64,000 nt of DNA, taken from contig JAANYP010006397.1 of NCBI GenBank assembly GCA_020465985.1, forward strand, positions 124,001-188,000, in the 5' to 3' direction. A model generated the notes under the pieces. The model saw nothing but the letters and a program-made list of their open reading frames with translations, searched no databases and was not told the origin of the DNA. The DNA is from Centrapalus pauciflorus (taxonomy: Eukaryota > Streptophyta > Magnoliopsida > Asterales > Asteraceae). Of the stretch, positions 11,704 through 23,100 are shown one piece after another. Position 1 is the stretch's first letter. Each line of letters begins with the position of its first letter. The position numbers were made by a program, and so were the translations under genes.

Positions 11704-11909
11704 AGGTTGTCATTTGTCATTTAATTAGAATGCCAATTGGCATGACAATACTTATGACATGTGTAATTTATTTAATTTGATTAACCATTATTTTGGTAAT
11801 ACAAATCACTTAATTAAATACTTATTATTTCATTTTTAAAGGCTACTTGAATTTTTTTAAAAATATTATAAATTTAAGTCATATTAGTTTCATCTATAAT
11901 TAGAATATA

Positions 11910-14312
11910 TGTAACATCCCGGATTCGAGTCTGATACGTGGAATTAATATATTGGATTTTTAATTTATTATTATTACATTGTTCCAATAGAATCCCGAGT
12001 AGTGGATTATACGTGTCGGGAATGAGTTATATGTGGCATCTGAGTATTATTTTAGTGGATTATTATTAATTACGAGATCGTGGATTTAAATGGGTTAAAA
12101 GGATATTAATGTTGAAAATATGGTATCGGGTCCAGATTATTGGGTACCGGGTTGCTAATTATGGAAATGATATATAAGGGCCTCATTTTGAAACCCTTCC
12201 TTCTCCTCCTTACTAAAAATAGAAACTGAAAAGGTGTGTTGTGTGTGTATGTGTATTGAGCCAGCAAGAAGGAGGAATCACAGGAATTGAATTGAGTTGC
12301 CGAGCTTGGATCATCATCATCATCTTTTAAGTGATCTTGAGGCCTAAAGAGTAAGAAATCCTAATTCTTTAATCTAATTCGTGCTACATGTTATTGTTGA
12401 ATTGGTGGGTTGTGGCTACAAAATCTGTAAGAAGTAGTATAAGTTACTTTAAGGGTTGGTTTGGTTGAAAAATCGAGTGGGGAGCTGAGTTCTCCCTGGA
12501 GCAGATATAGAAACGGGAACAGAGGAGACCTGTTCGTCCGTAGGCGCGGTCGAGACCCCCTGAGCGCGGCCGCGATTAGTGTGCCGCGGGCGGCATGGTT
12601 TAGGCAGCGATTGTGAGCGTGGTCGCGTTCTTGAGCGCGACCAAGATGGCCTTAGCGCGACCGTGTTAGTACATCCTGTGTGACGATCGCAGTCTAAGTT
12701 TAGATAGCATTTTGTGTAAGTCAACTTACTTGATATTGAATATTAACAAGTGTTTGATATATGTTTGATTATGTGTGTTTGATATTGGTTGTTTGTATGT
12801 TTGAACTTGGTGTAATGTATTACAAGAAGTTCAAACATAAAGTTCAAAGATGAATTCAAAAATAAGATAAAACATAAGTTCAAACATAAGTTTGAATGGT
12901 GAGGTTCGAATTTAGGCTAGATTCGAATTTGTCTAGGAGGACAAATTCGAATAGGCCTTGGGCCAGATTCAAATTTGTCCTAGACAAACTCGAATCTGTC
13001 AGTATAATTAAGGGTTAATTCGATTAATTATTAGACTTTTGCAAAATTTGTCAGACGATTAGCAGAAGGCGATCTCGAACTTGATTGCAATCAGTGAGTT
13101 TCGTGAGGAGAGAATCATCGTGTCGGGGCATTCTAAGTTGTTCATCTATCACCGTGGTAGTCTCCGTGTTTCGGTGTGCGTGATATATCCGTCAAGCCGC
13201 TAACGAGGATTCCGCACTCGTTGGAAGGTGTCGCGTCAAGATAGATCCGTAGTGTGCAGACCTTACAGACCGCGATTCCTCCCGAGCACGGGTCGCGATC
13301 TGGAGATTTGGGCCAGGATTGGTTTTGGGCTTCATGTTTCGTTTAGGGTTATTGGTGGGATTTAGTTCAATTACAGAATTATGTTTGGGTCTCTTTTGTA
13401 TAACAGTTGGGTTTGTGTTAATATTTGGGATCCGTTAGGTGTATAGGGTCGAGCCGACAGCGTGTTGAGCCGCGACAGTAATCAGGCCAGTACCGTTGAG
13501 ATCAGGTACCAGTGAATAGGTGAGTACTCGAGTTCTTTTCTAAAACGCACGTTTGTTTTATGAGTTGTTTATGTGATATGTGTATGAGACAGAGATGTGG
13601 TTCCTCAGGTATGATTCTATCTACCTCTTTATATGTGTTATGTGTATATGAGTTCCTAGAGTATTCGCGATGGGCTATCGCGCAGGCTGACTGTCCCTAA
13701 CCAGTCATGAAGCATAAGACTGTATATATACAGCAATGTTATTGCAAGGTCACTCCTGTGCCTATTGTGTAGCTAACCACTGCTGTGTGCGGTCTGTTAG
13801 CTGGGGAACGACGTCCCTTTGAGTTGAGATGTGCACGGAGCTTCTCCATGTATCTGTGTTATTGCACTGAGTAATCTATGTTCTTTGTGTATGCTATGTT
13901 ATATGTCTGCAGAGTCCAACCCTCGCGTACTCACGAGCTTCCCAGCTTACGTTTTCGAGTCTAACGTGTCTCAGGCAGTCAGACAGTGGGTTCACAACCG
14001 CAACAACCTCAGAATTAGGATCAGAGACTGTTTGAGATTCTGTATACGTGAATCTGCTGCATGTTGCTGTTATCTTTTGAGAACCGTGTATCTGATTAGT
14101 GTGTATGACAGCTTATAGTTAGACTTTGTATGATTTTTCAGTTGTATGTGTTATCTGTATCAGACCTTCAAACTTCTGTGGATATGTATCGAAGTCTTTA
14201 ATTAATAGTGATTTGCGTTAATCCCTGACATGTGTAATATGAGATAACTACGATAATGCCACTTATGATATTACATTGACGTGACTTTTATATGTGAAAA
14301 GGGGGTGTTACA
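11910..14312 (+). repeat. 5' LTR of truncated Ty3/gypsy element G3
   Basis: Begins TGTAACATCCCGG and ends GGGGTGTTACA, giving a perfect 6-bp TGTAAC/GTTACA terminal inversion and the TG...CA rule, and is followed 4 nt later by a tRNA-iMet-type primer binding site. At about 2.4 kb it is a long LTR. It carries a GC-rich cluster of GAGCGCGGCCGCG-like units (12545-12665) and a cluster of ATTCGAATTTGTC-like units in both orientations (12900-13010). The matching 3' LTR is not in the window. ORFs inside it are chance. Confidence 0.8.
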
Positions 14313-14316
14313 TTGA

Positions 14317-14328
14317 TGGTATCAAAGC
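14317..14328 (+). other. Primer binding site of G3
   Basis: TGGTATCAAAGC differs in one base from TGGTATCAGAGC, the site complementary to the 3' end of initiator tRNA-Met used by most plant LTR elements. Confidence 0.75.
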
Positions 14329-14497
14329 TTGTGGGTTGAAGTCTTAGTATAATTAATGGATGCTTAGCTTATACCGTCTTCAGATTCGTGGGAATCTTTC
14401 TTGAGATTGATTCCAGTGGAATTAACTAACCTAGCTAATTGTATAACGCTGGGTGGTCTATCTGTTATTTTAACTATTGTGGTTTGTGCAGGATATT

Positions 14498-15300
14498 ATG
14501 GCCTATCAGGGTGAAGGTTCAGGTGCAGGTAGACCGGCGGGTGATGAGTTTATCCGCAAGTCGGAGCTCTTGGAGGTCTTGACTCAGTTTTACAATCAGC
14601 AGGGTCAAGGTCAGGGTATGGGTCCTACGCCAGTGACAGGTGCAGATTCAGGGACTGACGGTTCATCTTCTACTACTTAGAGAGGTGCGTCCTTCAAGGA
14701 TTTTATGACAGGTTTCCCACCTCAGTTCAGAGGCAGTAGTGAGCTAGGTGCAACCATGGCTTGGGAGAGAGAGATTGAGACTGCATTCCAGGTAGCCCAT
14801 GTTGACCTAATAGATATGGTCGGTTATGCGACCTATTTACTGAGAGGAGGGGCTTCCCAGTGGTGGAAGTCAATTGAGTCTTCTATGACTTCGTCTGCGG
14901 CATATGCCATGACCTGGGATCAGTTCAGAGCAATGTTTGAGTTTCAGTATATTCCCCGTGACGAGCGCAGAGAGATGGAGTGCAGTTTTCTGCATTTATA
15001 GCAGGGTGACAAGACCGTTCAACGGTATGTTGATAGGTTTCATGAGTATTTCCAGTTTGCGACCCAGCACATCGATACAGAGAGCCGAAAGGCAGATGCG
15101 TTAATTGACGACCTCCAATCCAATATCCGTGAGATCTTGGGATTGCATGATACTCCCACCTTTGCTAGGGCATTAGAGATGGCCCGTATGCGGGAAAGAG
15201 AGATAGAGAAGCAAAGGGGGCAGCCTCCGGCACAGAGACAGACAGGGACGTCCGAACAGCCTCCGAGTTACTAGCGAGAGCCCTGAGATACACAGAGAGA
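14498..15300 (+). pseudogene. Ty3/gypsy gag of G3, broken by three in-frame stops
   Basis: The reading starts MAYQGEGSG and shows the retrotransposon gag core (WEREIETAFQVA, GGASQWWKS, TWDQFRAMFEFQYIP, then DRFHEYFQFATQH). TAG codons interrupt one continuous frame at 14678-14680, 14999-15001 and 15272-15274. No zinc knuckle or pol follows: homology to G3 stops near 15363, where another LTR begins. Gag would form the virus-like particle shell; this copy cannot. Confidence 0.78.
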
Positions 15301-15363
15301 GCCAGTCTGAGCAGTAACGCTCATAGGGACAAAGTTCTGGGTCTTGTAGAGACAGAGATAGAG

Positions 15364-16236
15364 ACTCATAAACTTTTATATTTTAATTACATGTGTGTTT
15401 ATTGGCATCAAATTATATATATTTTAACGTGCCACAAACGATATTCAAAAAGTTTGTTTATTAGCCAGATTCTTGGGTCCTTTAACCCACATCCGGGTTC
15501 GCATGAACTGGGGAGAACTCGCCGAGTTCGACCCATTTACTCGCCGAGTTTCCCAACCGGATTTCGCATGCATCCGGAAAAACACTTTTTCAATAGGTTG
15601 ACCTGATATTGACCCATCCGAATTTCGGGTCCAATCCGAATTCGGGTCCTATACTTAGAAATTCTTTCTGACCTTTATGATGTTCTTGACAACTCGTCGA
15701 GTTGACCACCAACTCGCCGAGTTCTCTTGCAGGCCAGCATATCGCAGCCACAGGTTTTTAACCAAAAATTTGCCAAACTCATTTTTATTAACATGCAATC
15801 CGATTTTATGTTATATTAACATTATTGGGGTGTTTCTACACTATTTTCCCCATCTTAAACATGTTAAATCGTCCATATTTGACCAAAATAGAGACTTTTT
15901 GTCAAGAACACAAAACGTTTTAAAAAGTCAGATTCTTACTCTTTTTGAACGATTTAACCAACGTTTTTCGTTTTCGTAATAAACAGATAAATTCACGAAT
16001 TTATTCTTCTGATTTTCGTTTTTTTTCCAGCTGATTGTAGAGAGAGAGAGAGAATTGCAGCTTTTGAAAGCGATGAAATGAAGACTTGAGTCTTTTATTT
16101 CAAAACTTTCGGACTTTGGCACTTTTAGTCCCTCCACATCTGATTTCTTTAAATAAAGATTTCATCTTCATTTATATCATCAATAACATAATTTAACTTA
16201 ATTAATTAATTTATTTAATTAACTAAATTTACAAAA
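15364..16236 (-). repeat. G2 3' LTR, truncated, outer part
   Basis: From ACTCATAAACTTTTAT onward it aligns base by base with 58615-59690 of the G2 5' LTR, including ACTCGCCGAGTT palindromes. It is split at CAAAA by copia element C1; the last 71 bp of the LTR lie at 35730-35800 and end GGTTGTTACA. Confidence 0.82.
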
Positions 16237-16904
16237 TGACAGGATCTAAAATATGAATTACCAAGACTAACTGATTTGAACTTATCAGAGTATAAATCAA
16301 TAATCTTGCTTTGAATCAAAGTTTAATCAAGAAGTTTGCGGAATAACACTTAATTATTTTAACAAAAACTTTCAGAATCAATAATAAATAAACACACAGG
16401 AATTAATCAAGACTGTTTGTATTGCTGAATTCATCAATTACAATCACCTCTAATCTGTTTGATTAGACGAAGAACACAGACTGTTCTTAGGGTTTTACAA
16501 CCTTAGAGGCTTAAGAAAACTTAATCAACAAAGCAATTACAGACTCAAAATATGCAGAAACTCCTACACAATAGAACGACCTATTCTCTGTATTTATATT
16601 GCTTCTTGATATGTTTCCTTGACGAACTATGACTTCTCTGATAGTAGATATGCTGGAATCTTCATGTAGATATCGTATCCTGAAAATCAGCACTTTCTGT
16701 TTCTGAAACTGTTGAGCAGCTTGAATCTCTTGACAGCATGAACTGAGCAGCTTGAGTTGATTTGCTCTGGCAGCTTGAACTTTTACACTGGCAGCTCGAG
16801 TTTCTTCAACTAGCAGCATGAACTTTGTATTTACATGTAAAATCTACTAACAGTCTGAGAAGTCTAAACTAACAGCTTGAATGTACTTAAACTATTTCCC
16901 AACA
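16237..16904 (-). repeat. C1 3' LTR
   Basis: On the coding strand it starts TGTTGGGAAATAG and ends GATCCTGTCA. A TATAAATA promoter box lies at 16598-16591. Its U3 holds a run of CTGCTAGT, GCTGCCAG and AAGCTGCT motifs (about 16720-16900). Confidence 0.92.
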
Positions 16905-16917
16905 ATCTCCCCCTAAC
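16905..16917 (-). other. Polypurine tract of C1
   Basis: TTAGGGGGAGAT on the minus strand directly precedes the LTR start TGTTGGG; this is the expected primer for plus-strand DNA synthesis. Confidence 0.85.
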
Positions 16918-17124
16918 TTAAATTCTTTACAAGACTTTAAGTTCTATACAAAAAAATGGAAATGAATAAGTAAGCTGTTATTTACAAACCAAGGCTTACA
17001 AAACTTACAGCTGTGCAAGTTTATGATCTATAGCCTTCAAAAATTCTCTCTTCATCTCTTCTTTATCACAAGATATTCTAGCTGATTTGATTCTCAGCAG
17101 CATATCTTTTGAAAAATTGAAATA

Positions 17125-19803
17125 CTAAAGATTGAAGAAAATACCAGACCCATCTGTGAATTTGATTCTGAATGTCTTTGATTTGACAAACAGATCAATC
17201 TGCTTGATCTTTTTCCCTTTCTTTTCAGCATCTTCTATCTCTTGTCTTGCAAACTCAGAATCAACCACTGTACTTAGATCTTTGATGAGTTGCTTGACTT
17301 GTGGAAGAGCAGACCTTACTTGTGTAACTGACCCTATATTGTACATCTTTATCAATTCATCTCTGGTCAGCTTCTGTACTATCTGCCAAAAAGTGTCATA
17401 CTCTTCTTCAGGTCCGGACTCTCTTCTGATTACAAACTTTATTCTCAAGTCACGGTCATCCAGTGACTTAGCAAACCAGTAGTTAATTTGAGGCTTTGTA
17501 AAATCATGCTGATCAATCAGCTTCTCTATCTCCATAGCCTTTTGTAGTTGTTGCTCAAAGAGCACTCTCTTAACCGATGAAGGAATAGGGACAGCTGCTT
17601 GATCAGTGGGAGTAGGTGCACTGACACCAGCTTCAGTTTGGACTGATTGGGTTGTTGGTTGGACTTCTTGGGATGGTTGAGCTTCTGGAGAGACTGTTGT
17701 TCTCTGTCTTTTGTCCATCTCCTTATCATGAATCTCCTGCAGCCTTTCAGTAGACATGGACTGAGCCATTTTCTTTGGAATACCTGCTGCAAAGGCAAAA
17801 TTGATAAGAAATCTTCTATGCTCAGCCTTGGAGTGCCCTGTTGGCATCTTTCTTTTCCTTGCTCCTTGCTTGACCACAAACCCCTTTAAGTAATCACCTA
17901 AAGTCTCATCATCATCCATTGGGGTTTGGGCTTGCTGCTCTAATTCTTTGTCTTGTTCTTCTGCTATTTTTCTGGCAACTTCAGCATCAAAGGCAATTTG
18001 GGCTTCTTTTGAGGAAAACTTATGCTTTGGAGACTCAATGAGAATGCCCTTGCCCTTGTCTTTTGTAGCAGATGTTGTAGCTTGGACTGTGCTTGATGAA
18101 GCTTGAATTCCTTCTCTGATCACAACTCCAGTGGCTTTTGAAGGAGCAGCTTGAGTTTCTAGGCTAACAGCTTGAGAAGCTGTTGAGACTGCTAGCCTAG
18201 AAACTGGAACTGTTGGTGCTGCTTGGACTGTTGTTGTTGGAGCTGCTTGGACTGATGTGGGAACCTCCTGATTCTCCCCCTTTTTGGAAGCATTGGTTTG
18301 GTCAGAAGAAACCACAACCTTTGCCCCTTGGGTTTGAATCGTCTGCTCTAACTTCATAATTTTATTTCCACAGAGTGTGAAGCCTCTGTGAAGATAATCC
18401 ATTCGCTTATTTTGAGCAGCATCTGCCTGCTTGAGAGCAAAAATTTGAGCCCCCTTTGCAGCAATGATGGACATTTGATGGTCCAACATAGCTACAACAG
18501 GTTTGAGTCTGGGATCCGTTAAGAGCATTTGTTGCAGACTAGTCTCAAGATCAGAGAACACCTGAGGTGCTTGTGATCTATCACTGACATTAAGACCAGA
18601 GGTGAAAACTTCTGGGCCCCTCTTTTCTTGGTTCTGGGGACTTCCAGCTTGTGTTTGCACACTTGCTGTTGCCATGGGCATGGTCTTAGCTATGTTGGCA
18701 CTGTCCTGTGCCTCTTGTGCAGAGACATCAGTAGTGCCAGCCACAGAACCCATATGAACCATCTCTGAAGAGATGTTCACCTCCTGAGAGAGAATGGGAG
18801 TGTCCTCAACTGGTTCCCTTTGGATATTCTGTGCAGGAGTATCCTCCTGCACAGGGATATATGGCTCTTGCTGATGGGAGGAGGAGGAAGGAGCTCCTGG
18901 TCCCCTTTTTCTTTTGTATATGTTTCTGAGTGGGCGTGTTGGCTGTACAAAAGGATCAGAGGGAGTTTGTGTATCGGGAGGAGGGGGTTGGGGTCCTGGG
19001 GGTGTAGCAGTGATGATAGGCTGAGCCTGCTCAGGACCCTCTCCTCTGTGTTGTGGAATAATGTTCATCATTGCAGAAGGCAATGGAACATCAACACTCA
19101 AAAAGTTGGCACTATGTTTCAAAAGTCTCTTAATAGAGGATAGTGAGTGCCTGTGGGAAACATGTATCCTTTTATGTGTATGAGAAGATGTGCAGGTGTG
19201 TGCAATGATTTCTGCTAAAAATCTAGGATACATCAAAAATTTCCCACTCTTTAGGGAATGATGCCTTAACATCCCCTGGAAAATCATGTTGGAAAAATTG
19301 AACCGTTGGCCTGTGGAAAAGCACACTAAGGCAGTGGCAATGTTAGATGAAAATTCAGACCAACCAGTTCTTTTGGGGCTTATGCACTGCTGAATGATAT
19401 GTACAAGAAATTTCCATTTAGGAGAAAAATGGGCTTTTAAGAAAGTAAAAGAATCAGCAGGACCCCTATAACCGATATTAAAAAGACCTGTATGTAAAGC
19501 ATCAAGGGTTAGGTCAGTTATACCTGTGGCATCTTGAAGATGCAAGTGATGTCGGATGGATTCCTCAGTGATATGGATATCAGTTCCATCAATCTTGGAA
19601 AGGAGGGTAGGCACTCCATTGATGGTTTGAACAGATGCATGGTTCCAAAACTGTTCTATATGGGAGATGTATATAGTAGGGTTTATGGATAGTGCATGAT
19701 GGATATGGGAGTGCCTGAGGAAATCCATCATTGCATGGAACGGTTGGAGTTCAGCGTGTTTCAGAGTGTATGGGAGGCAGTTGTGTTCTTTTACGAACTC
19801 CAT
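17125..19803 (-). CDS. Post-pol third ORF of copia element C1 (Asteraceae retroelement family protein)
   Basis: An 892-residue open frame starting MEFVKEHNCLPYTLKHAELQ. Residues 1-240 form a conserved globular block (YISHIEQFWNHASVQTINGV, FSPKWKFLVHIIQQC, GWSEFSSNIATALVCFSTGQ, FLMYPRFLAEIIAH); similar proteins in daisy-family genomes are often auto-annotated as synaptobrevin/longin-like, a label I do not trust. Residues 260-560 are Pro/Gln/Ala-rich linker; residues 700-892 are charged and helical (LFEQQLQKAMEIEKLIDQHD, EEEYDTFWQIVQKLTRDEL). No signal peptide or membrane helix is apparent, so env-like is not supported. A TAG at 17125-17127 replaces a codon that is open in the sister copies, removing about 40 residues; the frame stays open beyond it to about 17010. 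It sits after pol behind an extra purine tract. Function unknown. Confidence 0.8.
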   Translation of the reverse strand: MEFVKEHNCLPYTLKHAELQPFHAMMDFLRHSHIHHALSINPTIYISHIEQFWNHASVQTINGVPTLLSKIDGTDIHITEESIRHHLHLQDATGITDLTLDALHTGLFNIGYRGPADSFTFLKAHFSPKWKFLVHIIQQCISPKRTGWSEFSSNIATALVCFSTGQRFNFSNMIFQGMLRHHSLKSGKFLMYPRFLAEIIAHTCTSSHTHKRIHVSHRHSLSSIKRLLKHSANFLSVDVPLPSAMMNIIPQHRGEGPEQAQPIITATPPGPQPPPPDTQTPSDPFVQPTRPLRNIYKRKRGPGAPSSSSHQQEPYIPVQEDTPAQNIQREPVEDTPILSQEVNISSEMVHMGSVAGTTDVSAQEAQDSANIAKTMPMATASVQTQAGSPQNQEKRGPEVFTSGLNVSDRSQAPQVFSDLETSLQQMLLTDPRLKPVVAMLDHQMSIIAAKGAQIFALKQADAAQNKRMDYLHRGFTLCGNKIMKLEQTIQTQGAKVVVSSDQTNASKKGENQEVPTSVQAAPTTTVQAAPTVPVSRLAVSTASQAVSLETQAAPSKATGVVIREGIQASSSTVQATTSATKDKGKGILIESPKHKFSSKEAQIAFDAEVARKIAEEQDKELEQQAQTPMDDDETLGDYLKGFVVKQGARKRKMPTGHSKAEHRRFLINFAFAAGIPKKMAQSMSTERLQEIHDKEMDKRQRTTVSPEAQPSQEVQPTTQSVQTEAGVSAPTPTDQAAVPIPSSVKRVLFEQQLQKAMEIEKLIDQHDFTKPQINYWFAKSLDDRDLRIKFVIRRESGPEEEYDTFWQIVQKLTRDELIKMYNIGSVTQVRSALPQVKQLIKDLSTVVDSEFARQEIEDAEKKGKKIKQIDLFVKSKTFRIKFTDGSGIFFNL

Positions 19804-20097
19804 GGATGAACAAACGATGGTTTTAGGGTTTCAAGGAAGAATGTGTGATTCGTTCAGAGAGAAAGCAGAAGGCCGTGGAAGAAGAATATGTAACTGGTAG
19901 TTACAACTGAACGAAACCGGGACCTTTAAAGGTTTTGAAAGGTTGGGTCCCGCGCACACATTTTGAAGATTACCCAAATACCCTGCACACTTTGACAGAT
20001 CAAGTGAAAATAACTAGCAGTCCGAGAAAATGAACTAGCAGCATGAGAAAATACTCATGCTGTTAGTGTAAAATTGTGCAACTTTTCAATGGAACAG

Positions 20098-20116
20098 TGT
20101 CTCCCCCTTAAATTAG
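20098..20116 (-). other. Second polypurine tract between pol and ORF3 of C1
   Basis: TTTAAGGGGGAGACAC on the minus strand closely resembles the terminal PPT but lies about 50 bp after the pol stop. The same tract is kept at 43027-43036 and 51201-51210. Extra PPTs are typical of Sireviruses. Confidence 0.7.
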
Positions 20117-20145
20117 CATACTGAGTCGATAATAATGAAAACCAA

Positions 20146-23100
20146 TTAATCCATGTTTACCATACCAATATTTGATATTAGGAAAGTGAACCTTCCCACA
20201 TCAAAAGGTTTTGTAAATAGATCAGCTAGCTGATCATCTGTATGTATTTTGGTAACTTGGATTAACTTCTTTTCATTACAATCTCTGATGAAGTGAAACC
20301 TGATTTCTATATGCTTGGTTTTTGGGAATTTCACTGGGTTTTGCACAATGCTAATTGCACTTGAATTGTCAATATAAATAGGAGTGGATAAGAAATTCAT
20401 ACCATAGTCTCTTAGCTGATTTTGAATCCACATTACCTGGGAGCAGCAGCTTGCAGCTGCTACGTATTCTGCTTCAGTGGATGATGTGGAGACAGTTGTT
20501 TGCTTTTTGCATTGCCAAGAGACCAGTCTTGCTCCTAAGTATTGACATCCACCAGTTGTGGATTTTCTGTCAATGTTGCATCCACCATAGTCACTGTCAG
20601 AATAAGCAGTTAGTTCAAAAGGAGAGTCTTTAGGATACCATAGACCTAAATGTGGTTGGCCTTTAAGATATCTAAAGATTCTCTTAACAGCAACCAAGTG
20701 AGAATCCTTTGGAGAGCATTGAAACCTAGCACACACACAGACAGCAAACATAATATCAGGTCTTGAAGATGTGAGATACATGAGAGATCCTATAAGTGAT
20801 CTGTATAGATGAATATCCACATCTATGCCATCTTTGTCTGTATGGAGCTGTTTATGAGGATCCATTGGAGTGCTTGCAACCTTTGTGTCTTGATAGCCAA
20901 ACTTTTCCAATATGTCTTTGACATACTTTGATTGACTTATGAATAGACCAGTAGGCTTCTGTTTAACCTGCAGCCCTAGAAAGAATGTGAGTTCCCCCAT
21001 TGAACTCATTTGAAACTTTTTGTGCATTAGGGCCTCAAATTCTTTGCACAAACTATCATTAGTTGAGCCAAAGATGATGTCATCAACATAGATTTGGACA
21101 AGTAGAATCTCAGCTTTGATGGATTTAGTGAAGAGTGTTTTGTCCAGAGTGCCTCTCTTGAATCCATTCTGTAGAAGATATGATGACAGTGTGTCATACC
21201 ATGCTCTGGGGGCTTGGTGAAGACCATAGAGAGCTTTGTCTAGCTTGTACACCCTGTCTGGATACTTGTAGTCTTCAAAACCAGGAGGTTGACACACATA
21301 TACTTCCTCTTCAATTGTCCCATACAGGAAAGCAGACTTAACATCCATTTGATACACTTTAAATCCTTTGAAACTTGCATATGCTAGAAATAGTCTGATG
21401 GCTTCAATTCTTGCTACTGGAGCAAAGACATCATCATAATCTATTCCCTCTTCTTGAGTGTACCCTTGTGCTACTAGTCTTGCTTTGTTCTTGATGACTA
21501 TCCCTCTCTCATCCTTCTTGTTTCTGAACACCCATCTTGTACCTATTGCTCTTTTTCCTTTAGGAAGATCCACCAGAGTCCATACATTCTGAATTTTGAA
21601 CTGTAAAAGCTCTTCTTGCATGGCTTCAATCCAGGATGAATCTTTTAGTGCTTCTGATGCCTTTTTGGGTTCTAGTTGAGACATAAAACAGGCATGTTCA
21701 AAAGCAGCTAGACTGAATTCAGAAACTGCTTGTTCAGCAGCAGCAGTCTCATTGTGAACCATTTTCCTTGTTTGAACAGGAGTGCTTGGATCACCCAGTA
21801 TTTGATTGAGAGGGTGATACTTGTGAACTCTTAGTGTGGGCTCTCTCTCTGTTTGAAAAGAAGTTCCAAGGTTTGTATCATCTCCATCAGAACCAGTGAA
21901 TGGTTCAGTTTCTGGAACAGCTTGAGTTTCTAGGCTAACAGCTTGAGAAGCTGTTGGGACTGCTAGCCTAGAATCTGGGACTGTTTCCTTTTGTGTTGGA
22001 GCTGTACTGTCAGGACTTGGGAATGGCACTTCAGTGTCTGGATTTGCATTAAGTGGAGCATTCAGGACCCCTGGAGGATCACATGACAGAAGTGGTAGAG
22101 TGGTGAAATCATCCCAACTTGTTGAATCTGCAGCAGTCTGAAACTTTGTGCCAACAGCATGAGAAATTGTATTGGCAGCATGAGAATTCGTGTTAGCAGC
22201 TTCAACCCTGTATGCATCAGCTTCTGCAGTATACTCAACAAAGCTCAGAGAATTTGTTAGTGAATCTAAATCAAACAACCAATCAGGGCCAGTGCCTTTG
22301 ATATTAGCAGTATTTTCATTAAACTCAACATTGGCACTTTCTTCAATTGTTTTAGACACACTGTTGTATACTCTATAGGCTTTGCTTTGAGTTGAGTATC
22401 CTACAAAGAATCCTTCTTCTGCCTTACTTTCAAACTTCCCTAAGTGAGTCTTAGTGTGAAGGATAGTACATGGGCATCCAAAGGGCTTGAAGAAAGCTAT
22501 TAGGGGACTTCTGTTATGGAATAACTCATAGGGAGTTTTCCCTTGTGATTGAACTACTTGAACCCTATTTAGAACATAACAGGCTGTATTAACAGCTTCT
22601 GCCCAGAAAGTCATTGGCAGATTTGAATCAGCTAGCATTGTTCTAGCAGCCTCAATTAATGTTCTGTTCTTTCTTTCAGCTACACCATTTTGCTGTGGTG
22701 TTCTTGGTGCACTATATTGTCTAGCAATGCCTTTGGACTCACAAAAACTGTTTAGAATGTGATTTTTAAATTCAGTTCCATTGTCTGATCTTATCACCTT
22801 AACTTTGGAATTGGATTGGTTTTCTATCTTAAGGACAAAAGACTTAACTAGCTCAGCAGTTTCATCTTTGGACCTAAGAAAGTATACCCAAGTAAATCTG
22901 GTGAAATCATCAACAATGACTAAACAATATGCCCTTTTATTCAAACTCAAAACAGATGTTGGACCAAATAGATCCATATGTAGCAACTGAAGAACAGATG
23001 AAATTGAATTTACTTCTTTGGTCTTATGAGAAGTTTTGTGTTGCTTACCTTTAAGACATGCTACACAATGATCATCACAAATGAACTCCTTTTGTGGTAA

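Noticed and set aside
11673..11720. TCTATCTATCTATTCTAATAAATG looks like the 5' end of plant Helitrons (TC start after A)
   Set aside because: No matching hairpin-CTRR end was found before the G3 LTR, and the site overlaps likely polyadenylation signals of the kinase-jacalin gene.
13831..14118. 95-codon ORF inside the G3 LTR
   Set aside because: Lies within an LTR, no domain, no conserved context.
17125..19803. Annotating ORF3 as synaptobrevin/longin or as an envelope gene
   Set aside because: No SNARE motif, signal peptide or transmembrane segment could be seen; its position inside an LTR element marks it as an element protein.
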